From assembly GCA_018881555.1 (NCBI GenBank), contig JACAXG010000069.1, forward strand, positions 372,001 to 436,000: 64,000 nucleotides of DNA, read 5' to 3'. Below, piece after piece: positions 25,108-35,479 of this stretch. The position numbers and the translations under genes were made by a program. The notes beneath the pieces are model-generated. The model ran no database searches. It saw only the letters and a list, made by a program, of their open reading frames with translations, and was not told the origin of the DNA. Every line of letters begins with the position of its first letter. Within the stretch, counting starts at the first letter, position 1. The stretch comes from Amblyornis subalaris. Taxonomy: Eukaryota > Chordata > Aves > Passeriformes > Ptilonorhynchidae.

Positions 25108-25611
25108 ACACAACCTGGTGGCTATATCCATTCCCTTATGCTCTACAGTTCACTCAGTATAAATCTCAATATTTGCTGACAGTAAGTTTATCTAACTATA
25201 ATTCCAAGCAAATATTATGAAAAATAGATTTATAATTTCTTAGATGTTCCTGCATATTTTATCCTTAAAAGGATATTCGAGAATTATTAATTCCAGTAAT
25301 ATTGGTTAGCACTCCTCTGGAGGATAATTCAGACTGGCCAATGGGTGCCTCTCCCCATGTGAGTCACCAAAAGCATTGACTTTTTGCTGCCTCTTTTCAG
25401 CTCTGGTCCCAACTGAGTCCACAGACCTGTCCACTCGGATTTTCGCCCTGGAGAACACATTTGCCGTTCTAGATGCCATATCCCTGAAACTGCTTTATGG
25501 GTGTCTGGGTGTACGTGTCAGAGGAGCCTTGCCCTTCCTGCCAGAAGCAGCATAATCCTCAAAAGCTCGTGCTCTGCCTCACTCATGTCTTTGTTTTTGT
25601 CCTCGGGGGCC
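25108..25611. other. GC-richer unclassified DNA left of the LTR
   Basis: From about 25290 the sequence becomes GC-richer than average, with no repeat family I recognise. The open frames at 25497-25727 are short and overlap one another on different frames. Similar GC-richer DNA continues to the right of the LTR (26183-26720), so the LTR may have landed inside an older element or a transcribed region. Confidence 0.45.
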
Positions 25612-26182
25612 TGCAGTGGGTTGACCTTGGCTGGGCACCAAGTGCCCACCAAGCCACTGTATCCCTCCCCTTCCTGGCAGAACAGGGGGACAGATTAAGA
25701 TGGAAAACGACTTGTAGGTTTAGATAAGGTGGTTTACTAAAACAAAGGAAAAACCAAGCGAAAGTTTGTGCGAGCATAAGCAAAGTGAAAAATTGGTCTC
25801 TCTACTTCCCGTCAGGGAGCAATGCTCAGACACTTCCCGGGAAGCAGGGCCTCAGCACACATGGTGGTTGCTCTGCGCTGCAAACATTGTAGAATAACGA
25901 ATGCCCCATGTTCCTCCTCTCTCCCTCATCTTTTATATCTGAGCTGATGTCATACGGTGTGGAATATCCCTTTGGTTAATTTGGGTCAGCTGGCCTGGTT
26001 GGGTCCTCTCCCAGGATCTTGTCCACCCCCAGCCCTTTGATGGGGGGATATGTGAGAGGGACATTACTGCTCAGCAGTAGCCAAAACACTGCTGTGTTAT
26101 CAACACTCTTCCAGCTTCCAATGCAAAACATAGCACTGTGAGGACTGCTAAGGAAAAATGAACTCTTTCTCAGTCAGACACA
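25612..26182 (-). mobile_element. Solo LTR of an avian endogenous retrovirus, - strand, TATA box kept
   Basis: Read on the minus strand, the LTR begins near TGTGTCTGACTGAGAAAGAG and ends CAAGGTCAACCCACTGCA. It carries the block AGCTGACCCAAATTAACC, then AAAGGGATATTCCACACC, also found in the + strand LTR at 7426-8071. A canonical TATAAAA lies on the minus strand at 25931-25937, about 240 bases into the LTR, as expected for a retroviral U3 promoter. The last 15 bases resemble the end of the LTR at 20222-21309, so the two may belong to one superfamily. There is no internal retroviral sequence beside it and no clear target-site duplication. The right edge is uncertain by about 10 bases. Confidence 0.8.
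25931..25937 (-). promoter_or_regulatory. TATA box of the LTR promoter
   Basis: TATAAAA on the minus strand inside AGATATAAAAGAT. Its place, after the GATATTCCACACCGTATGAC block, is where this LTR type keeps its promoter. Transcription would run leftwards, towards the exon-like segment at 24508-24685 on the same strand. Confidence 0.6.
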
Positions 26183-27159
26183 GTACAGGGCCTCAGGCTG
26201 CGGTCTCTGGAGTGTCCCTCCCACTGCCCACCCATTCATTACATCTTATCACCTCTGGATGAACTGAAGCCTGTTCACCTTTTGCATCAGTTCCTCACTT
26301 GCTCTGCCACAACTATCAGAGTTCACCTGTTACAGGAGAGGCTGCTCCCATCGCTTCTGGCCTCTGGCCCATGACATTCCCTGTAGATCATGACCAGCAC
26401 AAAATCATTCACAGTCAGTATTGTACAGTGACAGAAATGGCTTCACCAGGCAGTCTAGGACACACCACAAGACCTGATCTCCACTTCACAATGGAGCATC
26501 TTCCTTTCCCTAGCTGTAGTTCTCGGAGTGTTGTGAACCCCTATACACCAGCTGCCACTTTAGCTGCTTTGCATGTGTTTGCACAGCTTTCTGGAAATTC
26601 CCCTGATTGTGGTTTTCCTTAACTATCAGATAAATAGGAAGCCTGAAATCAGGCTGCTCTACCTTCTGTGAAGTGTCCCACTTTGCACGGAACTTTCTAC
26701 TCTGCCTTGTATTCTTCCCATCACAGCTCATTTTTGTTGAATCACTAGGTGTACTATGTAGTGCTTTCTTTCACACCTCAGGCCCAAAAAGTGACCCAAG
26801 GAAGGGAACAAAGGTTATTCAGCAGTCCTCATGAAGCCTGGGTAGGCCATGGGGTATTTCAATGCTGAAACTAGGCTAAGAGAAAGCTCAGTGAGGAAAG
26901 AGATTTTAAGTGATATGTGGAGACTGAGAAATTCTGAACAGGAGAGATTATAAAAGCAAATGAGATTATAGTGAAGAGGCAGTGCTAAAATAAAGAAAAA
27001 AGTGGAGGAGGGATTGTTTGGAGCGGGTAAACAAGAAGGTACAATACAAAAGGGAAGTGACAGAGAGAAAAAAACCCCTGTGCCCACTACAGATTGCTCT
27101 TTCAGATCTTGAAATCAACATTCTTCAATCCAATCTGTATTCAGCTTCCTAGAAATAGA
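26183..27159. other. GC-richer then mixed DNA, no gene
   Basis: Positions 26183-26720 are GC-richer and hold a 107-codon + strand frame (26299-26622) without any domain. Positions 26800-27090 are purine-rich on the + strand. I see no splice-flanked exon and no repeat family. Confidence 0.5.
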
Positions 27160-27275
27160 AATCTCTCTGAGAAAATAATTCTTCAGTCCTTAGCTTAGCA
27201 TTTGTACAATGGAAGTAATAGCCTTTCACCTGACAAATTAAGCCACTAAAGTTTGTGATGCACTTAAACTGATGA
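27160..27275 (+). repeat. Possible MIR-like ancient SINE
   Basis: The order ATCTCTCTGAG, CTTAGC...ATTTGTACAATGGAAGTAATAG, then GTGATGCACTTAAA follows the 3' half of MIR-type SINEs (CCTCTCTGAG ... TCTGTAAAATGGGGATAATAG ... GTAAAGCACTTA). Divergence is high, as expected for an element this old. The call rests on remembered consensus and could be chance. Confidence 0.4.
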
Positions 27276-29039
27276 CTGTTGAAAAAAGTCTGAGTTAGGT
27301 CTGTCTACAATGCAGAGGATGAACTGTGCACTGGAAAAGCACAAGATATCACAAACAACAGGGAAAAGAGATAAAAATGTCTATCTTTTGTACCAATAGG
27401 CAACCAATTCAGGGAAAAAAAAAGCACAGTCTGAACTTACCAGTTAAAAACAGCATTCTGATGCAAATGCACAAATCCTGACCAAGGGAGGACAACATAA
27501 ATCTTGGGTTTTGAGTGGTTAATAACATCCCGTTGACAAGATACCTTTTGAGTGTAATAAAAATTTTGTCATCAAAGACCTAGTGTATTTTTCTGAGTTA
27601 CTGCTTTCTAGTATTCTACGTAAGTTAATCATTGTCTAAATCCATTTCTTGTACCCTTAACAGCAAAATACTTATTGGAGATATACAAATTAAACATCTT
27701 CCTCTCTATTTCCTTTCAGTTTGTTATGCTACTCTGAATTTCCACATTCTCTCATTTTTTCAGTCTTTTGTACTACTATCCTCTCAGTTATGTGGACTTT
27801 TCCTGTCTCTGATGGCATGTGAAAGTGAAACAGTACAGTCATCATAACCAAACTTGGGTTTACTACTTTCTGTCAGCAATTTCAGGTTCTGCTTCAAACC
27901 TTGCATCTTTTTCTTAAGCATAAAAATCTGCTTGTGGCTTAGCTACAGTGTTCCTGTTCTGGATTCATAAATCTAAATGTCACAGAGTTGCTTGGTTCTT
28001 TTATTGTCTACTTTAATCCTGATTGATACTTCTTGACTTGTTAGAACCTGTTAGTGTCAAAGCACTCCGTGGCATCTCTCCCTGTGACATTCCTCAGAAA
28101 TTCCATCTTTATACCCTTCTATGAGAGTGGTTCAATTGCAGCTCTGGATAATAAGCATTCACATGCATGTGGGTTGGGTTTTTTTTTTTGTTTTGTTTTT
28201 TAGAGGAAAGTGGTTTTGCCCTATTGATGTTTCTTATTAATCTTACTATACTTAAAAGCACAGAGAGATTTAAGGAAAATTAATTAGATTTTCTTTCCAG
28301 CTGAAAATACACAACTTAAATGGTGCACTTCATCTGGTGCCTAGTTATGTAAAGGAAAATTCATGCTATGATAATGCTCTTTTTTGACCGTATTAAAAAC
28401 TTTGGTGCTTTTTCTAGACAACATGTTTTTAATTTACAAACAACTTTTCAGTCTCTTCCCCTTTTTTATTGTTATGCCTGTATAAAGTGATGGGTGCACA
28501 CACAATATGATGCAACCAGTAATGACATTACATAACCAGTATGCTGGGGGCTGGGTTCATGTTTATGGTTAAACCCTGATGTTAATTGATGAAAATAGTT
28601 CAGGAAACAGAAGCTCATGCATTTTTATCAGCTCAACTTGCATGGACCTTATACAATCTGTTTAAAACATACATTTAACATATTGAAAAGTGATAGTAAA
28701 TCCTGGTTTTAAACCTAATTCTGAAATCCATGCTAGGCATGAATAATTACTGTTTAACAAAATTATAGATGCTAGGATAAATGTAAACCAATCCCTCATT
28801 GCGAACAGCAGAGGAGACCTAACAGATAACACAAAGAGATACGGTATGAGAATACATCCACTGAACATCCACTTAATTTGCAAGAGTTCAAAGGACATTC
28901 AATCCCAACAGAATGACATCAAAAAGGATTGTAAAAATATCTTGTCAAGCAGCATTGTTGTGCTGTCTAACTTTTTAATCGTAGCATAATGTTAATGCTA
29001 TTAGAGTTTCTATAAAGACACACAGAGGTCAAGGATGCC

Positions 29040-29076
29040 AGAGGGAAAAAAAAGAAAAGGGGAAAAGAAGAAAAGG
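29040..29076 (+). repeat. 37-base uninterrupted purine tract
   Basis: Only A and G occur from 29040 to 29076 (AGAGGGAAAAAAAAGAAAAG and onward). Such tracts can form triplex DNA, but this one lacks mirror symmetry over its full length. Recorded as low-complexity sequence. Confidence 0.9.
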
Positions 29077-30689
29077 TTACACATGCTAATTACATTTTCT
29101 GGAGCTTAGCATGATGGTGTGACCTATATTTATGCATTTTGGCCTGATGATATTATTTTAAACTATTCTTTCAATATTAACTGCTTTTAGAGTAGGGTAT
29201 GAAACCTGTTATAAAGATCAGGGAAAAATAAAGTATCCTTGCACTGCTGAAAGCTGATTCTCCACAGTTCCTCTCAGTGGAAAATCTTTCATTTTCAGTT
29301 TATTGAAATTTATGCTTCAGTTCTTCCATACACAAGAAGATGAAGTGAACTGCATATTTGCAGAGGTGCATATACACAGCGGATCTTCAGTAAAATTCAT
29401 TTCATACCCATATAGATCTGCAACTGCATGTGCTGAGGACCACATGGTTGTATTCAATTCTTCATCTAGCAATCAGAGTTATCAAATTGTTTGCCTTATT
29501 GTCAAATAAATAGTAATGTCTACATGCAATTTTCACTTAGTTTTGCACATCTACACTTTGTTTCAGGTGAGGACGCCTTGAAGAACACTACTTAGTGCGA
29601 GAATTATGTGTCTTTCGTGCCGCCAGTGGGGGTGGGGAAATTCACAGTTGTTCTTGGGGTTTTTTTTACATCATTATTCATATTTGTACAAGCTTGTACT
29701 ACATTGCAACTTTGCTGTTAAATATTGCCTCTGGCCTATAGTTAGCATGGTCTATTTAAATTTCAATTGGAGAAAAAGACACCTTCTTTTTGTATTATGT
29801 GACCAAAATTTAGAAGCTCTGTAATTTTCTTGCTGCTCACAGAAACAAAGCATCCAGGCTCACTGAGAAAGCCTTTTCTACAAGCTATAAATATTTTCTA
29901 TTTGTAAAACCTCAATGAAGGATTTAGTTATTAAAAAACTAAAGGAAGAAAATTACTAATAATGATTGGTTTGAGCTAATGAGATGTTTTTATGCAAATG
30001 TATGAACCTTAAATATGACCTGGAAACAAAAGACTGCTTAACAGTTACTATTAAGCTATACATTAGGAGATCAATTAAAGAGAATTTCTTTCTAATGATC
30101 AAGCTGTAAAAGAGTTGCTATGGAAACCTGGAAAAGGAGAGATTCCGAATGCAAAACAGCAATAGAAACAAAACCAATATTTGTAAACAAGTATTGTAGA
30201 ATGTGTATAATCAGTTAAATAATAAAAGACTGATTCAATTCTTTTCCACTCCAATATATTTGAAAGAAGGGCACTTTTCCATGTGAAGATGCCAGTTTAG
30301 TTGATATTTGGATGCCATAAAGAAAGGTGATGCCAAGATAATCCTTCTGTAATCAATAACAGTTCACTAAATTACAATATGGGATGGAAAAACAGAATTA
30401 TTTTAAAGGTCTCAGGGAATTATACAGTCATGTCATTACAAATTGCTTGCAAATCAAAAAACATATCTCTAACAAAGAAAGTACAAATACAGCTGGTTAA
30501 AAGCAAGATTAATTCTTTCCCTCATACTGTAAAATAAAGTGCTACTTGTATTAGAAGAAACTTAAAATATTCAGATTGTCTTGTATGAAGGGTGCTGACT
30601 ACTTCATATGTTTACATTTTTTTTCATCTGTATCTTGTAGAGTTACTGAACATCCATAAAATACATCAGAATATAGTGTTAAATAACAT

Positions 30690-31180
30690 TTTGTGTTAAA
30701 AAAATTAATTTCTGACACTAAGAAGGGGTTTTCAGCTCAGGTTGCAGAAGGAAAAATTACATATAATCAAGTTTCCAGTATGCAGAACATATCTTGCCAA
30801 TATATACATGGAGAAACGTTCAAAGCAGGGTTGGTAGTTGGGATTTCCTGTAAAGATCCTGTAAAGACCATCTTGCAATAAACAACAGATATAATGGACT
30901 AGATGCACTCTCTCTCCCCTTTGTTCTCCCATTTTCAAATTGTCCATTGCTGCAAATGTTTGGCTTCTTTGCAATGAAAAAAGCACTAGAGAGTCTCCAG
31001 ATCTGGTGGACAAGAATCTGCAGTCTGTTCTTCTGTGCAATGCTGAGGGCAGGGAGGCCCTGAGCCCAGAGGAGATCAGTCCCAGAAGCATCTACCAACA
31101 GCTGCGAACTGCAAGAAAAAACTGCATTAAACAAGTAACATACAAGCATCACAGGAAAATTACAGTGAAAAATTAATTAA
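30690..31180. other. Stop-poor region with overlapping open frames on both strands
   Basis: Two minus-strand frames (30732-31091, 119 codons; 30820-31152, 110 codons) overlap a + strand frame at 30940-31176 (78 codons). None has a recognisable domain. Overlapping open frames on both strands usually mean local composition or the remains of an old coding sequence rather than three genes. The GC-richer core (31020-31110) contributes to the low stop density. Confidence 0.35.
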
Positions 31181-33279
31181 AACATTGTCATCAGTGCTAC
31201 AGAGGTGGATGAGAGGCTTTCTGATTTCCTTTTTTCATGGTTTGGTTTCGATCAACCTAATAGAATATATTTTTCCTGTGCTGTAATTCTGCTACAGTCA
31301 TTTATGATGGGACAAGCCAAATAGTCTAATATAACAAAATGATCTAATATATCTCTACATATACCAAACTCAATAATTAATTTCCATGTAAACTTATGAA
31401 TGCAAATATTTTCAAAAATCCCCTTCCACACTTTTGTTGTGTGTCGTGTCATGTACCTCATTAACTGGTAATACTTTCCAGCTTTATAAATGTTATGTGA
31501 AGCTTGTTTAACCCACTTTTTGAAACATGCTTCCTAGGGTAAAATCCCTTAAAAATACTTGCTTCATACACTCAAGATCTTACTTTTCTTTGCAAATTAC
31601 TTATAATCTATGTTTTTTGAAAGTGTGACTCTAGAGATGTGACTCTGAATAGAAGGCAGCTATACTTCAGGGATACGACACAAAGAGAAAGAAAAAAGGA
31701 ATATTTAGCCAACTTGAAGCAATAAATAGTTATCAGGAAGAAAAGACTATTATTTCTGAAAGAAAATCTTTCAGACTTCCACTTCATGGGAAGGTCATTT
31801 TGGTTAGCTTCAATGAGATAATCAAGAAATCTAATTAGCCCTATGTAGAAGTTGCAAATCTGTTCTCATCAAAGAACACATAGCCTACAGCACAAGCAAA
31901 CAAAATGCTATTAAATTGAACCCATTTAAAAGAAGAGTTGTATCCTGCTAATAAGAGAGGACATAGAAGAATGCAGCTAGAGAGTAACTAAAGAGAAAAT
32001 AAATTACAACCACTTGTCAGATAATGCCGAGTAACTGACAATAACTCACGGCTCACTAAAAAAAAAATTTTAAAATTCTTATTTTATTGACTGATTTGTA
32101 AAATGAGCTACTGAGCTCTTACATAAATATATTTAAACTTTGCAAACACCAGTGAAATCTTATGGGAAACCGGTAATCCTTCACAATGGAAGCACAGACT
32201 CTAACTCTCTCCTAAAGGATTTCTTCAGACAGAAGAAGGCAATAAATTTGTCTTGGAGAGTGACCTAGGGCCAACCAACTTTTGGGATCAATGGAAGAAT
32301 CAAGTTCCAAAATCAAGGACTCAGAGAAAATACCACTAGGAATTTGAATTTTCAACAAGATCAGAAATGAATTCAAATGTACTTATTTGGTGAACAAATG
32401 TAATGAGATATTTATGCATACAATCCTACAAATATTTCAGATTCAAAACCTAGCACAGTCCAATATCCATATCCATATGTTACAATCAAAAGTCAGTGTC
32501 AGGATGTGACAAGCGGTTACCGTGTTATGTCTACAGTCTCAAACCTTGCTATAGATCATTATATACGACAAATTATCTTCAAAGTAAACTGGTTTTTTAA
32601 CAAAAAAATAAAGAAACTTCAGAATATCAGTGTTCCATTTTCAGTTAATGACTTGATTTAAATACACATTGAGATCCCAAAGTTCAACTCTGGTAAGCTT
32701 TGCTAAGTGTTCAGGGAAGAAAATAAATATGACAAGATCATAGATTTGAATAAACAAACTAATTTTTGAGGTAACATTAACTGCAAGATTGTATTATTTA
32801 AGGACGAATTTACCCCATATTCCACTAGCCCTACTTGATATCTTGTTTTTAAAATGAGAATTTCTTCCTTTTTTTTCTTTTAAATCATCTGACCACTACT
32901 ATATGGAAATAACCACTTTTGCTAATTACTTCACTGAGAAAAAAATTATAGAGAAAATCAAGATGAATGAGGCACTGTGCTTTGCACAAATCAGACAGAC
33001 AAGCTGTCAGCGCTGCCTAACCCGTCCTTAGAACAATTCCCTTTCCCCAAGGAAGTTGTCAGGAAAATGGAGGTCCTTGTCATTTCTCCGCTTGCAATTT
33101 GGGACTTTCCTTTCACACCTAGTTTATTTCTAGAATCTTTTGACATTATTCTTGCAATTAAGTGACAAAATAATTTTTTTTCCTTATTTCGTCCTTAAGC
33201 TGGCATATATACCTCTCTAGTGCTATACATATGGGGTAGGGCTCGTCTAATAAATGTGTTTCTTGCTATTTTGTTCAGT

Positions 33280-33560
33280 CTCTGAAGTGCATTTGTCCCA
33301 CAGACATGTCAAGCAGGTAGCTCTGCGTCAGTCTCAAGTGACTGGGCAAATTACCAGTGCTTGAAGACCCCTGGGAGACTCATCAGTGCTGGAGTGCCCT
33401 TGAGAGCACACAGGAGCGTGCAGGGTGTCAGTGCGGGAGCTGTTCCCTGTGAGCCTGTCGAGCAGACCTGCTTCTCCAAAATTTTCTGCACAGGCAGCTT
33501 TGTGATGGTGGATACTAGAGGTGGAGAAGTCTGTGAAGTGCATTAGGACCTCAAACTCAC
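33280..33560. other. GC-richer patch bounded by a short direct repeat
   Basis: CTCTGAAGTGCATTTGTCCC near 33281 and CTGTGAAGTGCATTAGGACC near 33531 bracket GC-richer DNA with several CpG sites. No family is recognised. It could be an old insertion with a decayed flanking duplication, or coincidence. Confidence 0.3.
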
Positions 33561-35353
33561 TGGGACCGTTTGATACTGAAGAGCAATGTTATTAATTGAT
33601 TAATATATGCTATATATATACACGTATGTGGCTATAAAAATGTCTGAGTTTGCATCTGGAGTATGAGGAAAAATATGGAAAATTGTGGAGCTGTGGTTAG
33701 CATTCATAATTTATTTTACTCATTCTCTTTAAAGTCTTTTTTTTCCTTGTTTTTTCAAATAACCTTAAATTTCATCAAGCAGCAGCCCACATTTCCTCAG
33801 CTGCAGTCCTTAGAGATATAGAAAAAATTTTGGATATTTTTAAAAGGGAGGTCAACAACAGCATTACAAGAAAAAAGTTTCGTGATGTATTGAAGAAGCA
33901 CGTGAGTGTAGGAAAAAGAATTTAATGTGTGATAGAGCATCTCGTAGTATATGGTACTAAATTCTACCGAACAGCTGCATTAATTTCTATGATCTGTTAC
34001 ATACAAACATACACACATATGTATTAAAGCATGTGAAACATCTGTGATGTACAAGATAATGGGTTTGCTGATCGCAAGCTCAAATATCAAAAGCCGGAAA
34101 GTGTTACAGGAGAACTGGTTTTTAGAATGAAAGATATTTTCCTCATATAAATTGAGCAGTATATACACTGCAGATTACACAGAGCTGAGCCTGGCACAGC
34201 CTTATCAAGAACATTTACAAAAACATTCCAAGTTAACAATGTAACCTTTGTTTTTACACTAATTCAAAACCAACAGAGACTGTATGCCATGCTTATTCAA
34301 GATAAAAGAGAAATATGGACACCTGGGTAATTTATATAAGGAGCAAAACCTTAGAAACTGACAAAGAAGCTGTCCACATTTGGAAAGAGGAAATGCAAAG
34401 ACAGAATTTCAAAAAAACCCAAAAACACAGTCAAAAACCCCAGAACCATGTGCAATGTAAGACTCAGTTTTACTTGAGTGTCTATATGGAGACATCTGGA
34501 AAATATTAGTCTGAATTAAGAAAATAAGTAAAATCACATTAAAATATATTAGTTGAACTGAGATAATATGTGAGCACACACCTAAGGTGGTAGTAGTTCA
34601 GTTAGGTTACTTCACCCCCAAAGGGAAGTAAACTAAATCAAACTGAAGCCGTGATGGGTTCAGTCACCATATGTCAGCAATCTGTACATATACGTGGCAA
34701 ATATAAGGTCATCTCAGGGCTTAGGTAAGAACCACAGGCTAAATTAACCACATAAAAAGTTACTGTGGATCATCAATAAATTATGTGTGTGTCTATGGCA
34801 TATAATTCTCAACAAAAATGTTCACAGGGATTCAGTGTTTCTTAACTAATCCAATTGTGACATTTGTGACTTTTTTTGCAAGCATTGCTATTAAAAGGTA
34901 CAAGGCAAAGCAAGTTGTCTAGATTTACTTCACTAGAAGCCATTAACCTATCCAGAATTTACAAATGGATGAAAAATAGAATCGGATTATTTGTTCTCCT
35001 AGTGCGTGTGGACTAACTCAGATTGACTCCTCAGGGTACCAATTTTTTCAAGTTTCCAAACATCTTCCTGCATTTCCTCCAAACCACACCATTTCGCAGC
35101 ACTTAAAAAGTTCATTATAATACATGGAGGTAACACCCAGGTGAAAGACTTCCATGCAATTACCTGGAAAACACTGCTTTTCCGGGAAATCGATTCCTTT
35201 CTGCACATCGTGGCTCAAAGAAGCTCCACAGAGGAGCAGCACAGCCTCTTGCGTACTCAAGTTCCTGTTTCCTGCTGGGTGTGCAGTGGGTGACACACTC
35301 GACCTCTTTCCAAACCGCGAGCAGACTGCTCTCCGTGAAGGATGTGAAGCGTG

Positions 35354-35479
35354 CAGAGCCTCACTTCTGACTCAGTGACAAAACACTTGGACTAAAGACT
35401 TTACCTCTCTCTCCTCCTGCCCTCCCTGCCCTTCCTCTCTGCCTTTTACTCTGAGCTGCCCAGAGCCTCACTTCTAACT
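35354..35479. repeat. 19-bp direct repeat, 107 bp apart
   Basis: CAGAGCCTCACTTCTGACT at 35354-35372 recurs as CAGAGCCTCACTTCTAACT at 35461-35479, with one mismatch. Between them lies pyrimidine-rich sequence (CTCTCTCTCCTCCTGCCCTC). The copies sit in a GC-richer patch from about 35150. Confidence 0.85.

Noticed and set aside
7426..26182. A full provirus spanning the LTRs
   Set aside because: The LTRs differ in family or orientation and no gag, pol or env text lies between them, so each is best read as a separate solo LTR.
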